Counted from the stretch's first letter, positions 10,612-22,338 are shown. The stretch: DNA of 64,000 bases from Dugong dugon (GCA_030035585.1 CM057466.1:56675233-56739232), one strand, 5' to 3'. Numbers and translations: made by a program. Notes: a model not told the origin generated them from the letters alone.

Positions 10612-10725
10612 CTATGTGACTTACCAGTTCTAGAACTTGGAGCAAGTTCTCTGCACCTTAATGTCTTCATTTGTAAAATGGGGATTAAAAATACCTAAAT
10701 GACAGGGTTGTTTTGATGATAAGTA
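10612..10725 (+). mobile_element. MIR SINE fragment
   Basis: Sense MIR core: 'ctatgtgacttaccagttct', then 'cttcatttgtaaaatgggga' and 'gacagggttgttttgatgat'. The solo LTR landed at its 5' edge, so part of the MIR head may lie before 10091. Confidence 0.75.
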
Positions 10726-11569
10726 GTATAATTATGCAAAAGTGTCCCACTTGGTTGGCTATACAGGAAATGTTTATTTCCCAAATAGAATCTGACTTCT
10801 ACTGAATAATGAATCATTGAAGGCATACACTCCTGTGAGCCAGGAGGCCAGGCACAGCCTTTCGATCCACCCCGGAAGGAGTAGAAAGGCCCCAGCCACT
10901 GTGGGTCACTCCCAGCCCAGCCACAGACCTTTCCCCAGGCGGCGTTTGGAGGCAGGAACACAGGGCACTCGTCTTTCCCTGGCCCAGCCCTTTCTTGGGC
11001 CCATTGTTCTGAGAGGTCTTGTACTATTTGTTCATCTAATCTGTTAGCAGAAAGGCAAACTGAATATCCTCGCTTGGACCACTGGCTCACGTCCCACAAT
11101 GAAATGTCCCGTTGGTGGTGGCCAGTCCTTCTGTCTGTCCTTGTTCCTCTCTGGCCCCTACAGAAAGCCCTGGCCAGGGAGCAATGGCAGTGCCTGGGGA
11201 CTGGTCCTGGTGTCCCTGCCCCTCAGGCCTGTTTTGGACATGTTGCCTTGTTCTCTAATGCCAGGCAGGACCCCAGAAAGGCCCTGGGACAAGTTTATTT
11301 GTCACTGGAGAAGCCCAGCTCCTACAAAAGCTCTGGACTATTCCACCTTGTCTCCCCACCCCTATTCCTTGTGTGTGTATGGTGGGGGGGGGGGGTGTAC
11401 TGGACAAGGGGCTACAGGCACCAGTGTTCTGGGTCTGATCTGCTCTGGGACCAGGATGTGAGTCTTGAAGTTGCAGATGACCTGGCTGGCAGGCACCTAG
11501 CTGGGCACTGCCCCACCCCACCTCTGTGTCATTGCATCCTCTTCACCTAGTTGCCTGTATTATTCTTAT
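10726..11569. other. Unique GC-richer sequence, no gene recognised
   Basis: Three overlapping frames of 120-158 aa occur at 11074-11550 and on the opposite strand, none with domain-like composition. A poly-G run sits at 11382-11394. No repeat family is recognised. Confidence 0.4.
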
Positions 11570-11960
11570 TTTTTGAACTACAGCTTACAGATAAAAAATA
11601 CTATGAGAAATAATTAATATGCCCAAGTTACGGATGAAAGTCACTAAGGCTCAAACAGGCATGATGCTTCCAATTTTTTACCTAATAGGTAATAAAACTA
11701 GTGGTCCTGGGTGGTATAAATGGTTAATGTACTTGGGTGCTAACCAAAAGGTTGGAGGTTTGAATCCACCCAGAGGTGCCTCAGAAGAAAGGCCTGGTGA
11801 TCTACTTCCAAAAAACCACTAAACCATTAAAAACCTTATAGAGCACAATTTTACTGTGACACACATGGGGTCATCATGAGTCGGAACTGCTACTTGTAAG
11901 TGGTGAAGCTAGGAATCAATGCCAGTTTTCCTGACTGGAGACACCCTGTCTGCTACTTAT
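11570..11960 (-). mobile_element. MIR-like SINE, split by AfroSINE
   Basis: Diverged antisense MIR blocks 'cccaagttacggatgaaagt' and 'actaaggctcaaacaggc' precede an AfroSINE. 'gtaagtggtgaagctaggaa' follows it, in the order expected for one interrupted antisense MIR. Confidence 0.55.
11703..11890 (+). mobile_element. AfroSINE, type c
   Basis: Head 'gtcctgggtggtataaatgg', B-box-like 'ggaggtttgaatccaccc', the type-c block 'gaggtgcctcagaagaaagg', and the 'tgacacacatggggtcatca' 3' block. Confidence 0.9.
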
Positions 11961-11998
11961 TACCCCTGCCTGCCACCTCTCCTAAGTCAGCCCCTTAA

Positions 11999-12194
11999 GC
12001 CCGTTACCATCAAGTTGATTCTAATTCTTGAGGACCCTATAGGATAGAGTAGAACTGCCTCATAGGGTTTCCAAGGCTGTAATCTTTATGGAAACAGACT
12101 GCCATATCTTTCTCCCACAGAACAGCTGGTGGGTTCGAACAGCTGACCTTTTGGTTAGCAGCTGAGCCCTTAACCACTGCACCACAGGTTCCTA
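11999..12194 (-). mobile_element. AfroSINE, long type, antisense
   Basis: Contains the complement of the extra 60-bp block ('gtaatctttatggaaacaga', 'ctgccatatctttctcccac') and the head complement ending 'ccactgcaccacaggttcct'. Confidence 0.92.
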
Positions 12195-12289
12195 AGTTGG
12201 CCCCTTAGTGACTCTTGTGTCCTACTGTGTAATGGTCACACTCTTTGGCCTGGCTTACAAAGGCTCCCAGGTGATCAGCCCTCCTCCCC

Positions 12290-12580
12290 GGCAGGCAGTC
12301 CACCTGGATTTCTCTGTTGTGTCTAGTGCGCAGCATCCCTGCCCTTCCCCAGGCCCCTGAAAATACCCTGGGTGCACTCCCCCATTCCCTGGGCTTTTGT
12401 CTGAGTGGTCCCTGCCTTCTTCCTGGAATCCTTCTAAATCCCATTCTTCTTTCAAGCCTTGGCCAAAGTCCTGCCTCCTCCTCACACCTTCTTGTCCACT
12501 TCAACTCCCAGGAGCTCCTCCTTTGTGCTCTTGTAGTCTCCACTCACAGGAGTGCTGTTCATGTATCATCTTTTGTGTAA
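12290..12580 (+). mobile_element. L2 LINE 3' fragment
   Basis: Diverged sense L2 3' region: 'tgccttcttcctggaatcct' and 'tcaagccttggccaaagtcc' resemble the conserved L2 stretch that encodes the end of ORF2 and runs into the 3' UTR. Confidence 0.6.
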
Positions 12581-12596
12581 TTGCGGCTTTAAATGA

Positions 12597-12937
12597 AAAA
12601 TTATAGCATAAAATTTATAGCATAAAAATAGCCATGTTAACCATTTTTAAGTGTACAGTTCAGCGGCATTAGTTACATCCACCCTGTGTGCAACCATCAC
12701 TGCTATTTCCAAACCATTTTCATCACCCCAAACAGAAACTCTGTTAAGCAATCCTCCCCCCAGCCCCCGGTAACTGCTCATCTACTTTCTATCTCTATGC
12801 ATTTGCCTCTTCTAGATATTTCATAGAAATGAAATCAGTCAGTATTTGCCCCTATGCCTGACTTATTTCACTCAGCGTGATGTTTTCAAGTTTCATCCAC
12901 ATTGTAGCATGTTCTAGAACTCCATTTCTCTTTATGA

Positions 12938-12975
<38 letters not shown>

Positions 12976-13055
12976 CATATTTTGTTTGTCCATTTATCTG
13001 TTGATGAACACGTGGGTTGTTCCCACCAATTTGCTGCTTTTTCACATGCATTTTC
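12597..13055 (-). mobile_element. Old L1 (L1MB-like) 3' end, antisense
   Basis: Antisense L1 3' UTR and ORF2 terminus: 'agtgtacagttcagcggcat', 'tgcaaccatcactgctattt', 'cttatttcactcagcgtgat' and 'ttgtccatttatctgttgat'. A (TA)n microsatellite at 12941-12969 has grown inside it. Confidence 0.88.
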
Positions 13056-13119
13056 TCTTTAATTTGTGTCTTACACTCTACCATCCCACCTCCCATGCAC
13101 ATATCCCAACTAGAATTTA

Positions 13120-13446
13120 ACCTGTTGCTGTTGAGTTGATTCCAACTATTGTTTCTACTTCATGAGATGGCAGTGACTCACCGTTAATGATCCCTATTAC
13201 TCACACTCTTAACTTTCACAATTCAAATTAATTACGCAATGCCAGTCTTTGTGAGGCTGTCTGTGGGACAGGATTGCTAACCAAAACCAAACCAAACCCA
13301 TTGCCATCGAGTCGATTCCAACTCACAGCGACCCTATAGGACAGGGTAGAACTGCCCTATAGGGTTTCCAAGAAGTGCCTGGTGGATTCGAACTGCCAAT
13401 CTTTTGATTAGCAGCTATAGCTTTTAACCACTACACCACCAGGGTT
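13120..13446 (-). mobile_element. AfroSINE tail fragment and full antisense AfroSINE
   Basis: A 30-bp tail fragment at 13120-13149 ('gctgttgagttgattccaac') is separated by ~130 bp from a full short-type antisense copy at 13280-13446, which ends with the head complement 'caccaccagggttgg'. Confidence 0.85.
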
Positions 13447-13761
13447 GGATTACTAGAGGGGAAAAAAAGTATTAGAATCAATAAGTTTAATCAGTAACAT
13501 AAGTAAAGTGTGGAGTCCCGAGGAAATACTTCTGAGAAGACATCCTTGGAGCTTGCTCGTAATGAAACTAACAGGTTCCCATGCGACAGATCCCTGTTCA
13601 TTCCTACTCACACCTACAGATTTTGTATTTCCTTGGTCCTGACGACACACAGGACTGGATGCTTCTTCTGTCTTTTATGAGCTTTCATGTTATTAAAATG
13701 AGATGGATAATTAAATATCTTCCATATCATTGAAATATATACACATCTATACACACACAAA

Positions 13762-13972
13762 GGAGCCCTGATGGTGCAGTGATTAAGTGCTTGGCTGCTA
13801 AGCAAAAGATCAGCAGTTCGAACCCACCAGCCTCTCTGTGGGAGAGAGATGTGGCAGTCTTCTTCTGTAAAGATTTACAGCCTTGGAAACCCAACGGGGC
13901 AGTGCTACTCTGTCCTACAGGGTCGCTATCAGTTGGAATCGACTCAATGGAAACGGGTTTGGTTTTTGGTTT
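13762..13972 (+). mobile_element. AfroSINE, long type
   Basis: Full-length long subtype: head 'ggagccctgatggtgcagtg', B-box 'cagttcgaacccacc', the extra 'gagagagatgtggcagtctt' block, then 'gggcagtgctactctgtcct' and the tail 'gggtttggtttttggttt'. It lies in a CA/TA-rich target. Confidence 0.93.
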
Positions 13973-14020
13973 GATACACACGCGTATATCTACGTATATT
14001 CTTTCCTTTTTTTGTTGTAT

Positions 14021-14230
14021 AGAGTCAGAAAGATTTAGGTAGGTTCAGATCCCAGATCTGCTATTCACTTGCTCTGGGCCCTTGGGTATGTCCCTCAACC
14101 TCCCTTAGCCCATTTCTCATGTAGAACATGCAGGCAATATACCTTTCTTGAAGGGATGTTGTAAGGCATTTGCGAGAAGATGTGTAGGGTGCTCAGTACA
14201 GTGCCTGGCCCACAAAGCCTCTCAGTCAAG
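14021..14230 (+). mobile_element. MIR SINE
   Basis: Sense MIR with 'ttcagatcccagatctgcta', 'ccattt' and 'agtacagtgcctggcccaca' blocks in canonical order. Confidence 0.8.
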
Positions 14231-15119
14231 GGTGGTTGCAGCAGTGGTGTGCCTGAGAAAAAGGCAGAGGCCACTGGTGCAAGACCCTTGTGCCCTAGGC
14301 TTGGGAGGCCCCTGACCTAACCGAGTTACCAAGGGTCAAAGCTGGGGCCCTGGTCCTGAGACATGCTTTCCTATACCTGCACAAACAGGGTTCTCTAAAG
14401 GCAAAGCAGAGTCTTGTCACACAGACCCCTAGCTTGAGTGGGTCTCAGGGGAGGATTTCCATCATCTACACACATTTTGTAGTATTCCCTGAAATAACTA
14501 CTTATGTGGACCCTTGGTGCTTAGATTCCCACCCCACCCCACCCCCTGCAAACAAAACAAAACAAAACTCCTCTTTTCTGGAGCCCCTGGAAAACTTTTG
14601 GAAGCAGTGGGCTGGAATAAATCCCCTACCTACGTTCTTGTGAGTGAGGGACTTTGAGCTTCTCGTCACTGCGTGGGATCCTCCTATGAATGAGACCTGG
14701 CTGCTATGGTCTCCAGCCACCAAGCAACAACCAGTGATGGAGCCAGAAGGCTCTGGCCAAGGCAGGTGGCAGGATCAGCTGGAGCAGCCTGGTGTCCAGA
14801 ACCAAGGGAGGGCGCGACTGGCAGACTAGAAAATGAAGTGACTGAGAGGTACTTATGGTGGAAGGAAGGAACATGGGAAGGAAATATTGCTGGGGCCTGG
14901 GGGAGGCTTCAAATGCTGGGAAGCAATTTGAGTTTTATGTTGAGAGGAAGAAGGTTTAGGGAAGGGGTGAAGTCATTTCAGCCCCAAGCAAAAACCCCTG
15001 ATGTCATTAGGGACGCTGAGGAGAGGCCTATGGACAAGTAAAGCAACAGAGAGATGACAAGGAGAATTGGCCAGTCACTGCTTTTGAGTGCCAGCCCATG
15101 TCAGGCATTGAGGTAGACA
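14231..15119. other. Unique sequence, no gene recognised
   Basis: A C-rich then A-rich simple stretch occurs at 14530-14568. No family or exon is recognised. Confidence 0.4.
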
Positions 15120-15295
15120 CTCTAGCACTCCATCCCTCATGGTGTGGTCCAGGGCCAGCAGCACAGGCACCCCTTGGAATCTCCTTAGGAATGCAGAATC
15201 TCAGGCCCCACCCTAGTACCACCCAATCAGCATCTGCATTCAACAAGATCCTCAGGTAAATTGTATGCAAGTTAAAGCTTAAGAATCCTTTTTCT
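15120..15295. mobile_element. MER5-like hAT-Charlie MITE
   Basis: Contains the diagnostic 'ggaatgcagaatctcaggcc', 'atcagcatctgcattcaaca' and 'agatcctcaggtaaattgta' blocks of the MER5A/B non-autonomous DNA transposon, common to placental mammals. Its ends are too diverged for the 8-bp target duplication to be read. Confidence 0.82.
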
Positions 15296-15654
15296 AAGAG
15301 ACAAATAATCAGATTATGGATCTACCAGAGAGGATAATAGCCACAGCTTGCATTAATAGAGTTCTTCTTTGACTTTTGAAGTGACTTTGGACTGGTTGGA
15401 ACTGGGTCTTGTTAATGTTTGGAGAAATAGCCATGAGGGCTTGGTGGCAGATGGAATGCAGGGTGGATCTGGGTGTAGGGATGACAGGGAGGAGTAGAGG
15501 CTGTGGACACGGTTGGCAGAAAGAAGTTAGAAAGGCAGGGAGGATATGAGAAAGGGGTGGGGCTACCTGGGATGTGAGAAGAGGCCTGTGAAGACTTTGG
15601 GCCCAGAGAGATGAGAAAGACAGAGAGAAATGGGCCTGTTCACATAGAATTTTC

Positions 15655-15890
15655 TAGAGCAAAGACTTTGATAAAACTCCCAATCATTTTATACATTAAA
15701 ATCAATCCAGGGGACAGGGAAACTAGATTACTAGAAACGGAACATTCGGAAGGGAATTAATGAGAATGCTGACATGGTGTGAAAAAGGTAACCAATGTCA
15801 CCGAGCAATTTATGTTTAGTAATTGTTAGATGGGAACCTAATTTGCAGTGTAAACTTTCACCAAAAACACAATAAAATATTTTTTCAAAA
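15655..15890 (+). mobile_element. L1 3' end, sense
   Basis: The last ~230 bp of the lineage L1 3' UTR: 'gaaactagattactagaaac', 'aatgagaatgctgacatggt', then 'ctttcaccaaaaacacaata' and a short A/T tail. Confidence 0.85.
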
Positions 15891-16039
15891 ATCAGTCCAA
15901 ATATAATGTATTCACATATACAGCACATGATAATGAAGCAAAATTATTATTATCAGTTTAGAATAATAGATGAGGAATATTAGAGGTCATCATTTTCTAA
16001 CACTTTTGGCCCCCAAGAACCAGTTACGTTTAGGGACTT

Positions 16040-16335
16040 CCAGGTCTGTGATTTACAGTGTGACCTTGGTTATCTCCTCTCATCAAACCTTTTTTTCCTC
16101 CGTTGTGAAATGGGGAACATAAAAGATGGTTATGTGGTTAAGTGTTCCGCTGCTAACCAAAAGGCTGGCAGTTCAAATCCACCAGCTGCTCCTTGGAAAC
16201 CCAATGCGGAGGTTCTACTCTGTCCTATAGGGTTGCTGTGAGTCGGAATGGCAGTGGGCTTACGAGGATTCGATGATACAATGCATGGAAAGTGCCTAGC
16301 ACAGTGCCTGACCCCAATTAAGTTATAACACATAA
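16040..16335 (+). mobile_element. MIR SINE, split by AfroSINE
   Basis: Sense MIR blocks 'gtgtgaccttggttatctcc' and 'gaaatggggaacataaaaga', then an AfroSINE, then 'gaaagtgcctagcacagtgc'. Confidence 0.78.
16124..16260 (+). mobile_element. AfroSINE, short type, inside MIR
   Basis: Slightly truncated head ('ggttatgtggttaagtgttc'), B-box 'cagttcaaatccacc', and the body through 'gtgagtcggaatggcagtgg'. A small internal deletion has removed part of the tail. Confidence 0.88.
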
Positions 16336-16544
16336 TATTATTACATAGTTAATAACCCACATGGGGCAGAGAGGGAAAAATCTACCAATGCCGTTAACAA
16401 CAGTAGTAATAATAATAAATATTAAGAAAGGAACTTAATTCTGGGAGTCGAAACAAATTTTTTGTTGTTCCCAATCTCCATAATGGTGATGATTACAATA
16501 CCAACAAAACCGACAATGACCAATAACTATAACATAATAAATAC

Positions 16545-16800
16545 TAAAGATAGTTAACATCATTTGGGGGCTGATCATATGCCAAGCACTAGGTAAAGCA
16601 CTTCATTTGGATTATCTCGTTGGAGTCTTCAAACATGTATAATGTCTGTAGTATCATGCCCAGTTGAAAGATGAAGAAACTGAGGGCTAGAGAGATTAGC
16701 TAAGTAGCCCAAGGTCCAGTGCTTGTAAGAGGAGCTGGAATTTGAATGCAGACAGACTGACTGACTCCAGAAAGGGTCCTCTTAACCACAGCAGTAGTTT
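16545..16800 (-). mobile_element. MIRb SINE, antisense
   Basis: Long antisense MIR: 'catatgccaagcactaggta', 'agatgaagaaactgagggct', 'gcccaaggtccagtgcttgt', 'ctcttaaccaca'. Confidence 0.8.
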
Positions 16801-16959
16801 CTGTGCTAAAAAACCAGGGAACAGAATGTTCTTTCCATCCGTGGCAGCGTACATGCTATTTGCTTTCTGGCCTGATCCGTTGATATATTTTAAAGAAAAT
16901 ATACTGCTATAGGACAAAGAAGAGAGTAGTTTGAAAACTAAGGAAAAAGGAAACGAACA

Positions 16960-17561
16960 TCTATTAACCCCCTGTGTGCTGTGCTAGGTGAAGTCACACG
17001 CATGGACTTACTAACTCTCATTGTCCTCTGTGGATGTGATCGTTTAAGACCTGGATTCACGACTTGCATTTTTACCTGAAGGTAAAAGTATACGCCTCCC
17101 AATTTTGCAAAGTCCCTGAAACCTGATTCCAAAATACTTCATCATGAAACCTTCCAAGAGTTTGAAGAAACTTCTGCTAGAATTGTCTAAAATCTCATCT
17201 TGGAAGGTACACATAAAGCCCTTACGGTTTGTGGTTCACCCCTTTCCAATAAGAATTTCAAGTGGCTTACAAATTTGCCACTGCACTATAAGAGAATGGG
17301 AAATTGAGGCAGGAAAAAGAAGTTTAGGCGAGGAATAAAGTTAGTTGCTAAATATGTGCCAAAGGACTCTGAATCCTTCTGATGAGGTGGGTAGTAGGGC
17401 ACCTTTCATTGAACTACAATATTTATTCCTCCTGGGGGGGGCGACACACAGAAAAATTGAAGTAGCTTCAAGTGAAATTCCTCACAAATCCATGAGTCAT
17501 GTGATTTGCTCTAGGAAATGGGAGGTATTTCAAGGATAGTCTGGCCTTAAAGCTAAGGTCT
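16960..17561. other. Mostly unique sequence, possible MIR remnant
   Basis: The first ~100 bp ('ctattaaccccctgtgtgct') weakly resembles antisense MIR. The remainder is not assigned. Confidence 0.35.
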
Positions 17562-17574
17562 AGGGTGGGTTTCA

Positions 17575-17781
17575 AGGAGCTCTGGTGGCGCCATGGTTAA
17601 GCGTTTGGTTACTAACTGAAAAGTCAGTGGTTCAAACCCACCAGCTGCTCCGTGGGAGAAAGATGTAGCAGTCTGCTTCTATAAAGGTTTACAGCTTTGG
17701 AAACCCTGTGGGTATTTCTGCTCTGTCCTATAGGGTTACTATGAGTGAGAATCGACTTGACAGCAATGGGTTTGGTTTCGG
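17575..17781 (+). mobile_element. AfroSINE, long type, perfect 13-bp target duplication
   Basis: Full long subtype from 'aggagctctggtggcgccat' to the tail 'gggtttggtttcgg'. The flanking AGGGTGGGTTTCA repeats perfectly at 17562-17574 and 17782-17794, defining the insertion exactly. A and B box motifs of the tRNA-like head are present. Confidence 0.95.
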
Positions 17782-17799
17782 AGGGTGGGTTTCAGGCCC

Positions 17800-19064
17800 T
17801 TCCTTAGTCTGTCTGGTGGGTCCCAGAACAAAAGGAGGATTTGGCTGAAGAGCTATGGGCCTCAACGTGCTGTAGCAATTCTTACATTCTTAGTGCTTTT
17901 TCTCTTTCGTACCAGCTGTAGGTAATGTTTTACTATAATGCCTTTTCTTCCTAATGCTCTCTCTCCAATGACCTTGGAAAGAACATTTCTTCTCAGAATC
18001 ACAAAGCCTCATCTCCAGAAAGATGGAACTCTCAAGCTCTGGACAAAGGGGCCTGTAGTGTTTCTCTCATTTATGGCTATCAGAAAAAATAGGGTGGGAA
18101 TCAGCCCACATCACCTGGGTTCCACCTTATGTCAACAGCCCTCACAAACAGAGAGACGGAGCAGCAACCTTTTATACCGCCTGGTACTGTACACTGGAAC
18201 CAGCTCACATGCTCAGCTGAAAGGAAAACAAGTGTGGCCCTGTTCCGATGGCAGGCCGATAACGCCGCCCCTCAGTCAGGGTGCCATTGTTCTCTCCCCC
18301 TGCGCCTTCCCTCGTCCACTCCAAGCAGCCCTGATAAGTCTGCGCGCTGGGCAGGCTTGTGTTTGAGTTGGGGTTGTCAAACCCATTACTCAAAGGGAGG
18401 ACGTGAGCTTTCTTTGGGAAGGGTGAACTCTGGTCTTAAGGAGCAGGAGAGAATAAGATGATTTATGATTAACCAAGTGACTGTGCTGTTGAGTTGGTTC
18501 TCACTGGCTGTTCCTTGAGTCACGGCTCCTTTGTGTGGTTGGTGTGTCCCAGTCAAGGATTTGAGTTGAGAGTGACCACAATCAGGCAAGAAATCAGGCA
18601 AGAAATGAACATACCACGGGCATTAGGGCAAGTTGCCACCTGATGAGGGGAGAGGGGCTCATTAGCTGTGTTAGATCTAGCCATAAGTTATATCCTGTGT
18701 GCGTGGGCTGAGATTTAGGAAAACTTAGTTGTAAAAGTGTTTGAGTGAGAATAACACCCTGCTTAATTCTCTCCACCATCAAAACTTTGGGCTCCTTTTT
18801 GAACTTCCACTAGGCAGTGAAGAAGAAATAAAACCTACAGTGTTGTTCCTGGTACCAGATGGTATTAAGGCAACAAGGGGTGGGAGCTGGCAGTGGTGTG
18901 ATGGGTGGACATGGGAGTTGCCAAGGATCCTGGAACTCTTACATACTTTCTTCTGATTTGGCCTCATGGAGAATGTTAAAGGTTAAAGACTTAGTTTTCC
19001 TCCTGAGTTGGCAAATGAGGAAAATGTGTGAAAGCATTAAAAGAAACCTGAAGTACTACACAAA
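17800..19064. other. Unique sequence, no gene recognised
   Basis: Holds overlapping frames of 110-142 aa at 17938-18461 in different frames, with no recognisable domain. Repeat-free over >1.2 kb, so it would be a reasonable place to test for mammalian conservation. Confidence 0.4.
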
Positions 19065-19275
19065 GGGAAGGCAGTATTATTACTTCGTTTGGTGCTCACC
19101 ACGGCTTCGTGAGGATCACATATTGAACATTACTGTCCTCGTTTTTAATTTGAGTAAATTAAGGCCCAGGAAGCTAGGTGTCCGTACAATGTCACATAGC
19201 TGGTGAGGAGCTGAGCCAGGAGCAGCACCCAGCTGTAGAGGTGCAGTTCCTGGCATTCTCTGCTGTCTTTCTAAT
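19065..19275 (-). mobile_element. MIR SINE, antisense
   Basis: Diverged antisense blocks 'taaattaaggcccaggaagc', 'aatgtcacatagctggtgag' and 'tgagccaggagcagcaccca' in MIR order. Confidence 0.72.
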
Positions 19276-19524
19276 GGAAGTGCCAGCCTGGCCGGCATGG
19301 CAGTGATGCAAAATTTAGGTCTTAGGGGGAAATACAGCAGGCAAGATATGAACTAGACTGAAATACTCCTTTACCATTTAAGAAAATAAATAGGTTATTT
19401 TCCTAATTAAAAATCTCTGACATGGAAACATCCTGCATGTAAGAAACACTGGCCTTAATCTTCCACTAGAGTCTCCAGAACAAAAAGCATTCCCAGAATG
19501 GGTGCGTTCCCTGCCACATGTGGG

Positions 19525-19583
19525 GTGTGTGCGTGTGTGCGTGTGTATCTGTGTGTGTGTGTGCGTGCGTGTGTGTGTGTATG
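19525..19583. repeat. (GT)n/(GC GT)n microsatellite
   Basis: Interrupted alternating purine-pyrimidine tract of GTGTGC and GTGTGT units. Confidence 0.9.
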
Positions 19584-19817
19584 GAACTTTCTCCCAAGTT
19601 CCAAGTTCTCAGATGGAATTCACAACACCTTTTGCCTTGAAAAACTGTTACAAATTAATTTCCCAGGATAGCCTTTGTAGTCTGTAATCCATAGTTAAAA
19701 CATCATAATGTGCCAAAAAGTCATTTCCAATATGCTATACATATATATTTATTTATTTATTATAAATGCACACAGGATGTTTAGGAACTTTATTAAGTGG
19801 TCTTTATGAGCTAGTAC

Positions 19818-19875
19818 TGGAACCCAATCTCTATTTGTAACACTGTTTCCATTACAAATGGTGTTACAGGTTCCA
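19818..19875. other. Bulged inverted repeat (possible stem-loop)
   Basis: TGGAACC (19818-19824) pairs with GGTTCCA (19869-19875). TGTAACA (19836-19842) pairs with TGTTACA (19862-19868). CCATT and AATGG close a 3-nt loop in the centre. The left arm carries two unpaired stretches. It lies in otherwise repeat-free DNA. Function unknown. Confidence 0.5.
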
Positions 19876-21167
19876 AAAAGCCAATTTACACATTTTTAAG
19901 AGTACAAACCAATCATAGACTGAAGACTATCATGGACTGTGCTGCTAACTCTTCTCTGAAGACGAATACTTTTTATCACACATTCCTCTGGTACAGCAGG
20001 ACATTATTAAGCTGGAATGTGCCAGAAAATTTATGCTATAAGATGGGCAACTGGAAAACATATCAAATGTAAAGACAAATGGAAAATTCCAAACTTTCTG
20101 AAATATAGTCTCTTATTTTCTGTGTAGTTGGCACCCTCTATTCCAACAGTTTAGACACCAAACCAAAACCTTCTCTGATCTGTGTTCCTAATCTCTGTAA
20201 AAATGAAAAGAAGAAGAAAAGAGCTCCGAGAAGGTGGAGACATGTGCTTTTGGAAATCTAAGTGTTGGGCAGGATCGCAGGAGCCACCTCGACAGGGGCA
20301 GGACTCCTCTCTTCTCCGCCTCTATTGGGTGGCCTCAGTGTGAACTCTCCCAGTCCTTAGCACTGGCTTCACATCAAGCTGGCACTCAAAAAACATTAAT
20401 TAATGGATACTTGTGTGTATTTTTGAAACCTATCAACACTGTTGTTTTGTCATATTCTGTTGTGTAGACTGAATTTCACAACCAGGAATAAAATTTATGT
20501 AGTTGTTCACATTTGGCTTAAACAAAAATAAAGGTTTGAGTTATTGCTCGGCCAGCTAACTTTAGACCTGGATCCATCTTGCCACCATAATTTTCCCTTC
20601 TGCTTTCTTTGTTAACCCCTTCCTCCACTGTGATCACTGTCTTCATTTTACTGTTGCAAACATTTTTACTCTTACTTTCCAACCAAGAGCCTGTTAATTA
20701 AGAGCTGGTCTGCAGGCCCCGATGGGAGCTTGTTTGGACTCAGCTCATGAAGCTGCCTCATTCTAGTTGATTCATCGTGTAGCCGGGGACCAATGGTTCA
20801 GCATTGCTATAGCTTCTCCATGAAAGGGACCAAGCCTGGGAACGGAGAGCAGCACTGGCTTTTGGCTCTGCCTAACCTCCCTAATATGCGTACAAATCTT
20901 TTGAGCTCTGTAAGTAGCCCAGCTCAATAGATAGCTTACGCACAGACCTGGAAATCAGCCACCCTCAAGTTCTGATTCTAATAGTCCTCATCCAGGCTTG
21001 AGTGTAGCCATTTATAAAATAGCTATTAACATTCATTAGGTATTTTCATATTGAGTTGCTCTTTGCTACCCACTCCTGGGCAGAGTAACTTTACTCCTTT
21101 CTCACAAATCTGGCATTTCAGGGGCTCCCCAGTCCTCTCTATTTTCATGTTGCTATATTTTGTTCAG
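19876..21167. other. Unique sequence, no gene recognised
   Basis: A/T-rich and apparently repeat-poor. A weak L2-like end may lie near 20340-20410. No exon or RNA gene is recognised. Confidence 0.4.
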
Positions 21168-21342
21168 AGTTCCTGGGTGATGTGAATGGTTAATGTGCTA
21201 GGCTGCTAAATGAAAGGTTGGAGGTTCAAGTCTACCTGGAGGCACCTTGGAAGAAAGGCCTGGCAATCTACTTCCAAAAAGTCAGCCACTGAAAACCCTA
21301 TGGAGCCCAGTTCTGTATCGATTCAATGGCAACTGTTGTTCT
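21168..21342 (+). mobile_element. AfroSINE, type c
   Basis: Head 'gttcctgggtgatgtgaatg', B-box-like 'aggttcaagtctacc', the body 'gaggcaccttggaagaaagg', and a 3' part with a small deletion before 'cgattcaatggcaactgttg'. Confidence 0.9.
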
Positions 21343-21854
21343 GGCCAAAAGGGTCTTCACACCATTTCTTGAGACTGTTCTCCTTTCTGGCTCAAATTCA
21401 TGTTTCTCCAGGATCTGGACCTTCTGACACTCTGTCCAGTAAGTGCCTTCGAGGGCCATGGACTGTGAGAGGCGGAAGAAACGTGCAGGATAAGAAAAGG
21501 CTTCAGGTAGAACGGTAGCATACTTTCTGACAGTGAGGTCCCTTCCTCCAAGCTCTCACTGCTCCTTGAGGGCTTCTCTTAGGAGAGTATCCGCAAACCA
21601 CTTTGGGTTGCAGTATTATGGGTGACTGTGTTTTCCTCATATTGAGGACATGTCTCAGTCCCCCTCCTCCCATTATGCTATAATAGTCAAGAAATTTTAT
21701 GCTTATATTTTAAAACATGACTGTGAAAGAAAAAAAAAATAACTTATTTCCTCTATGGGAGGGCCAGATCTTTAAAAGTATGTATGAAGTGAATGTAATA
21801 TTTATAAAATCCTTTGGAATGATGGGTGAAAAGGGCCTTTAAGCAAACACCCAA

Positions 21855-22338
21855 TGTCATGGATTGAATTACGTCCCCCAAAAATGTGTGTATCAATTTG
21901 GCTGGGCCATGATTCCTGGTATTGTGTGATTTTCCTATATGTTGTAAATCCTGCCTCTATGATGTTAAAGAGGGAGGATGGGTGGCAGTTGTGTTAGTAA
22001 GGCAGGACTTAGTCTACAAGATTGGATTCTGTCCTGAGGCAATCTCTTGAGGTATAAAAGAGAGAAGTGAGCAGAGAGACAGGGGGACCTCATACCACCA
22101 AGAAAGCAGTACGAGAAGCAGAGCGCGTCCTTTGGACCTGGGGTCCCTGCGCAGAGAAGCTCCTAGTCCAGGGCAACACTGGTGAGAAGAAGGCTGACAG
22201 AGAGAGAAAGCCTTCCCCTGGAGCTGATGCCATGAATTTGGACTTTTAGCCTACTTTACTGTGAGGAAATAAACTTCTCTTTGTTAAAGCCATCCACTTG
22301 TGGTATTGCTGTTATAGCACCACTAGAGGACTAATACA
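21855..22338 (+). mobile_element. Solo LTR (MaLR-like family)
   Basis: Starts 'tgtcatggattgaattacgt' and ends 'ctaataca' (TG..CA), with the TATA-like 'gtataaaagagag' and AATAAA near 22267. It is 484 bp long with no internal region. The 5-bp flanks (CCCAA and CTCAG) match only in part. Its last 23 bp are included in a downstream tandem duplication. Confidence 0.85.
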
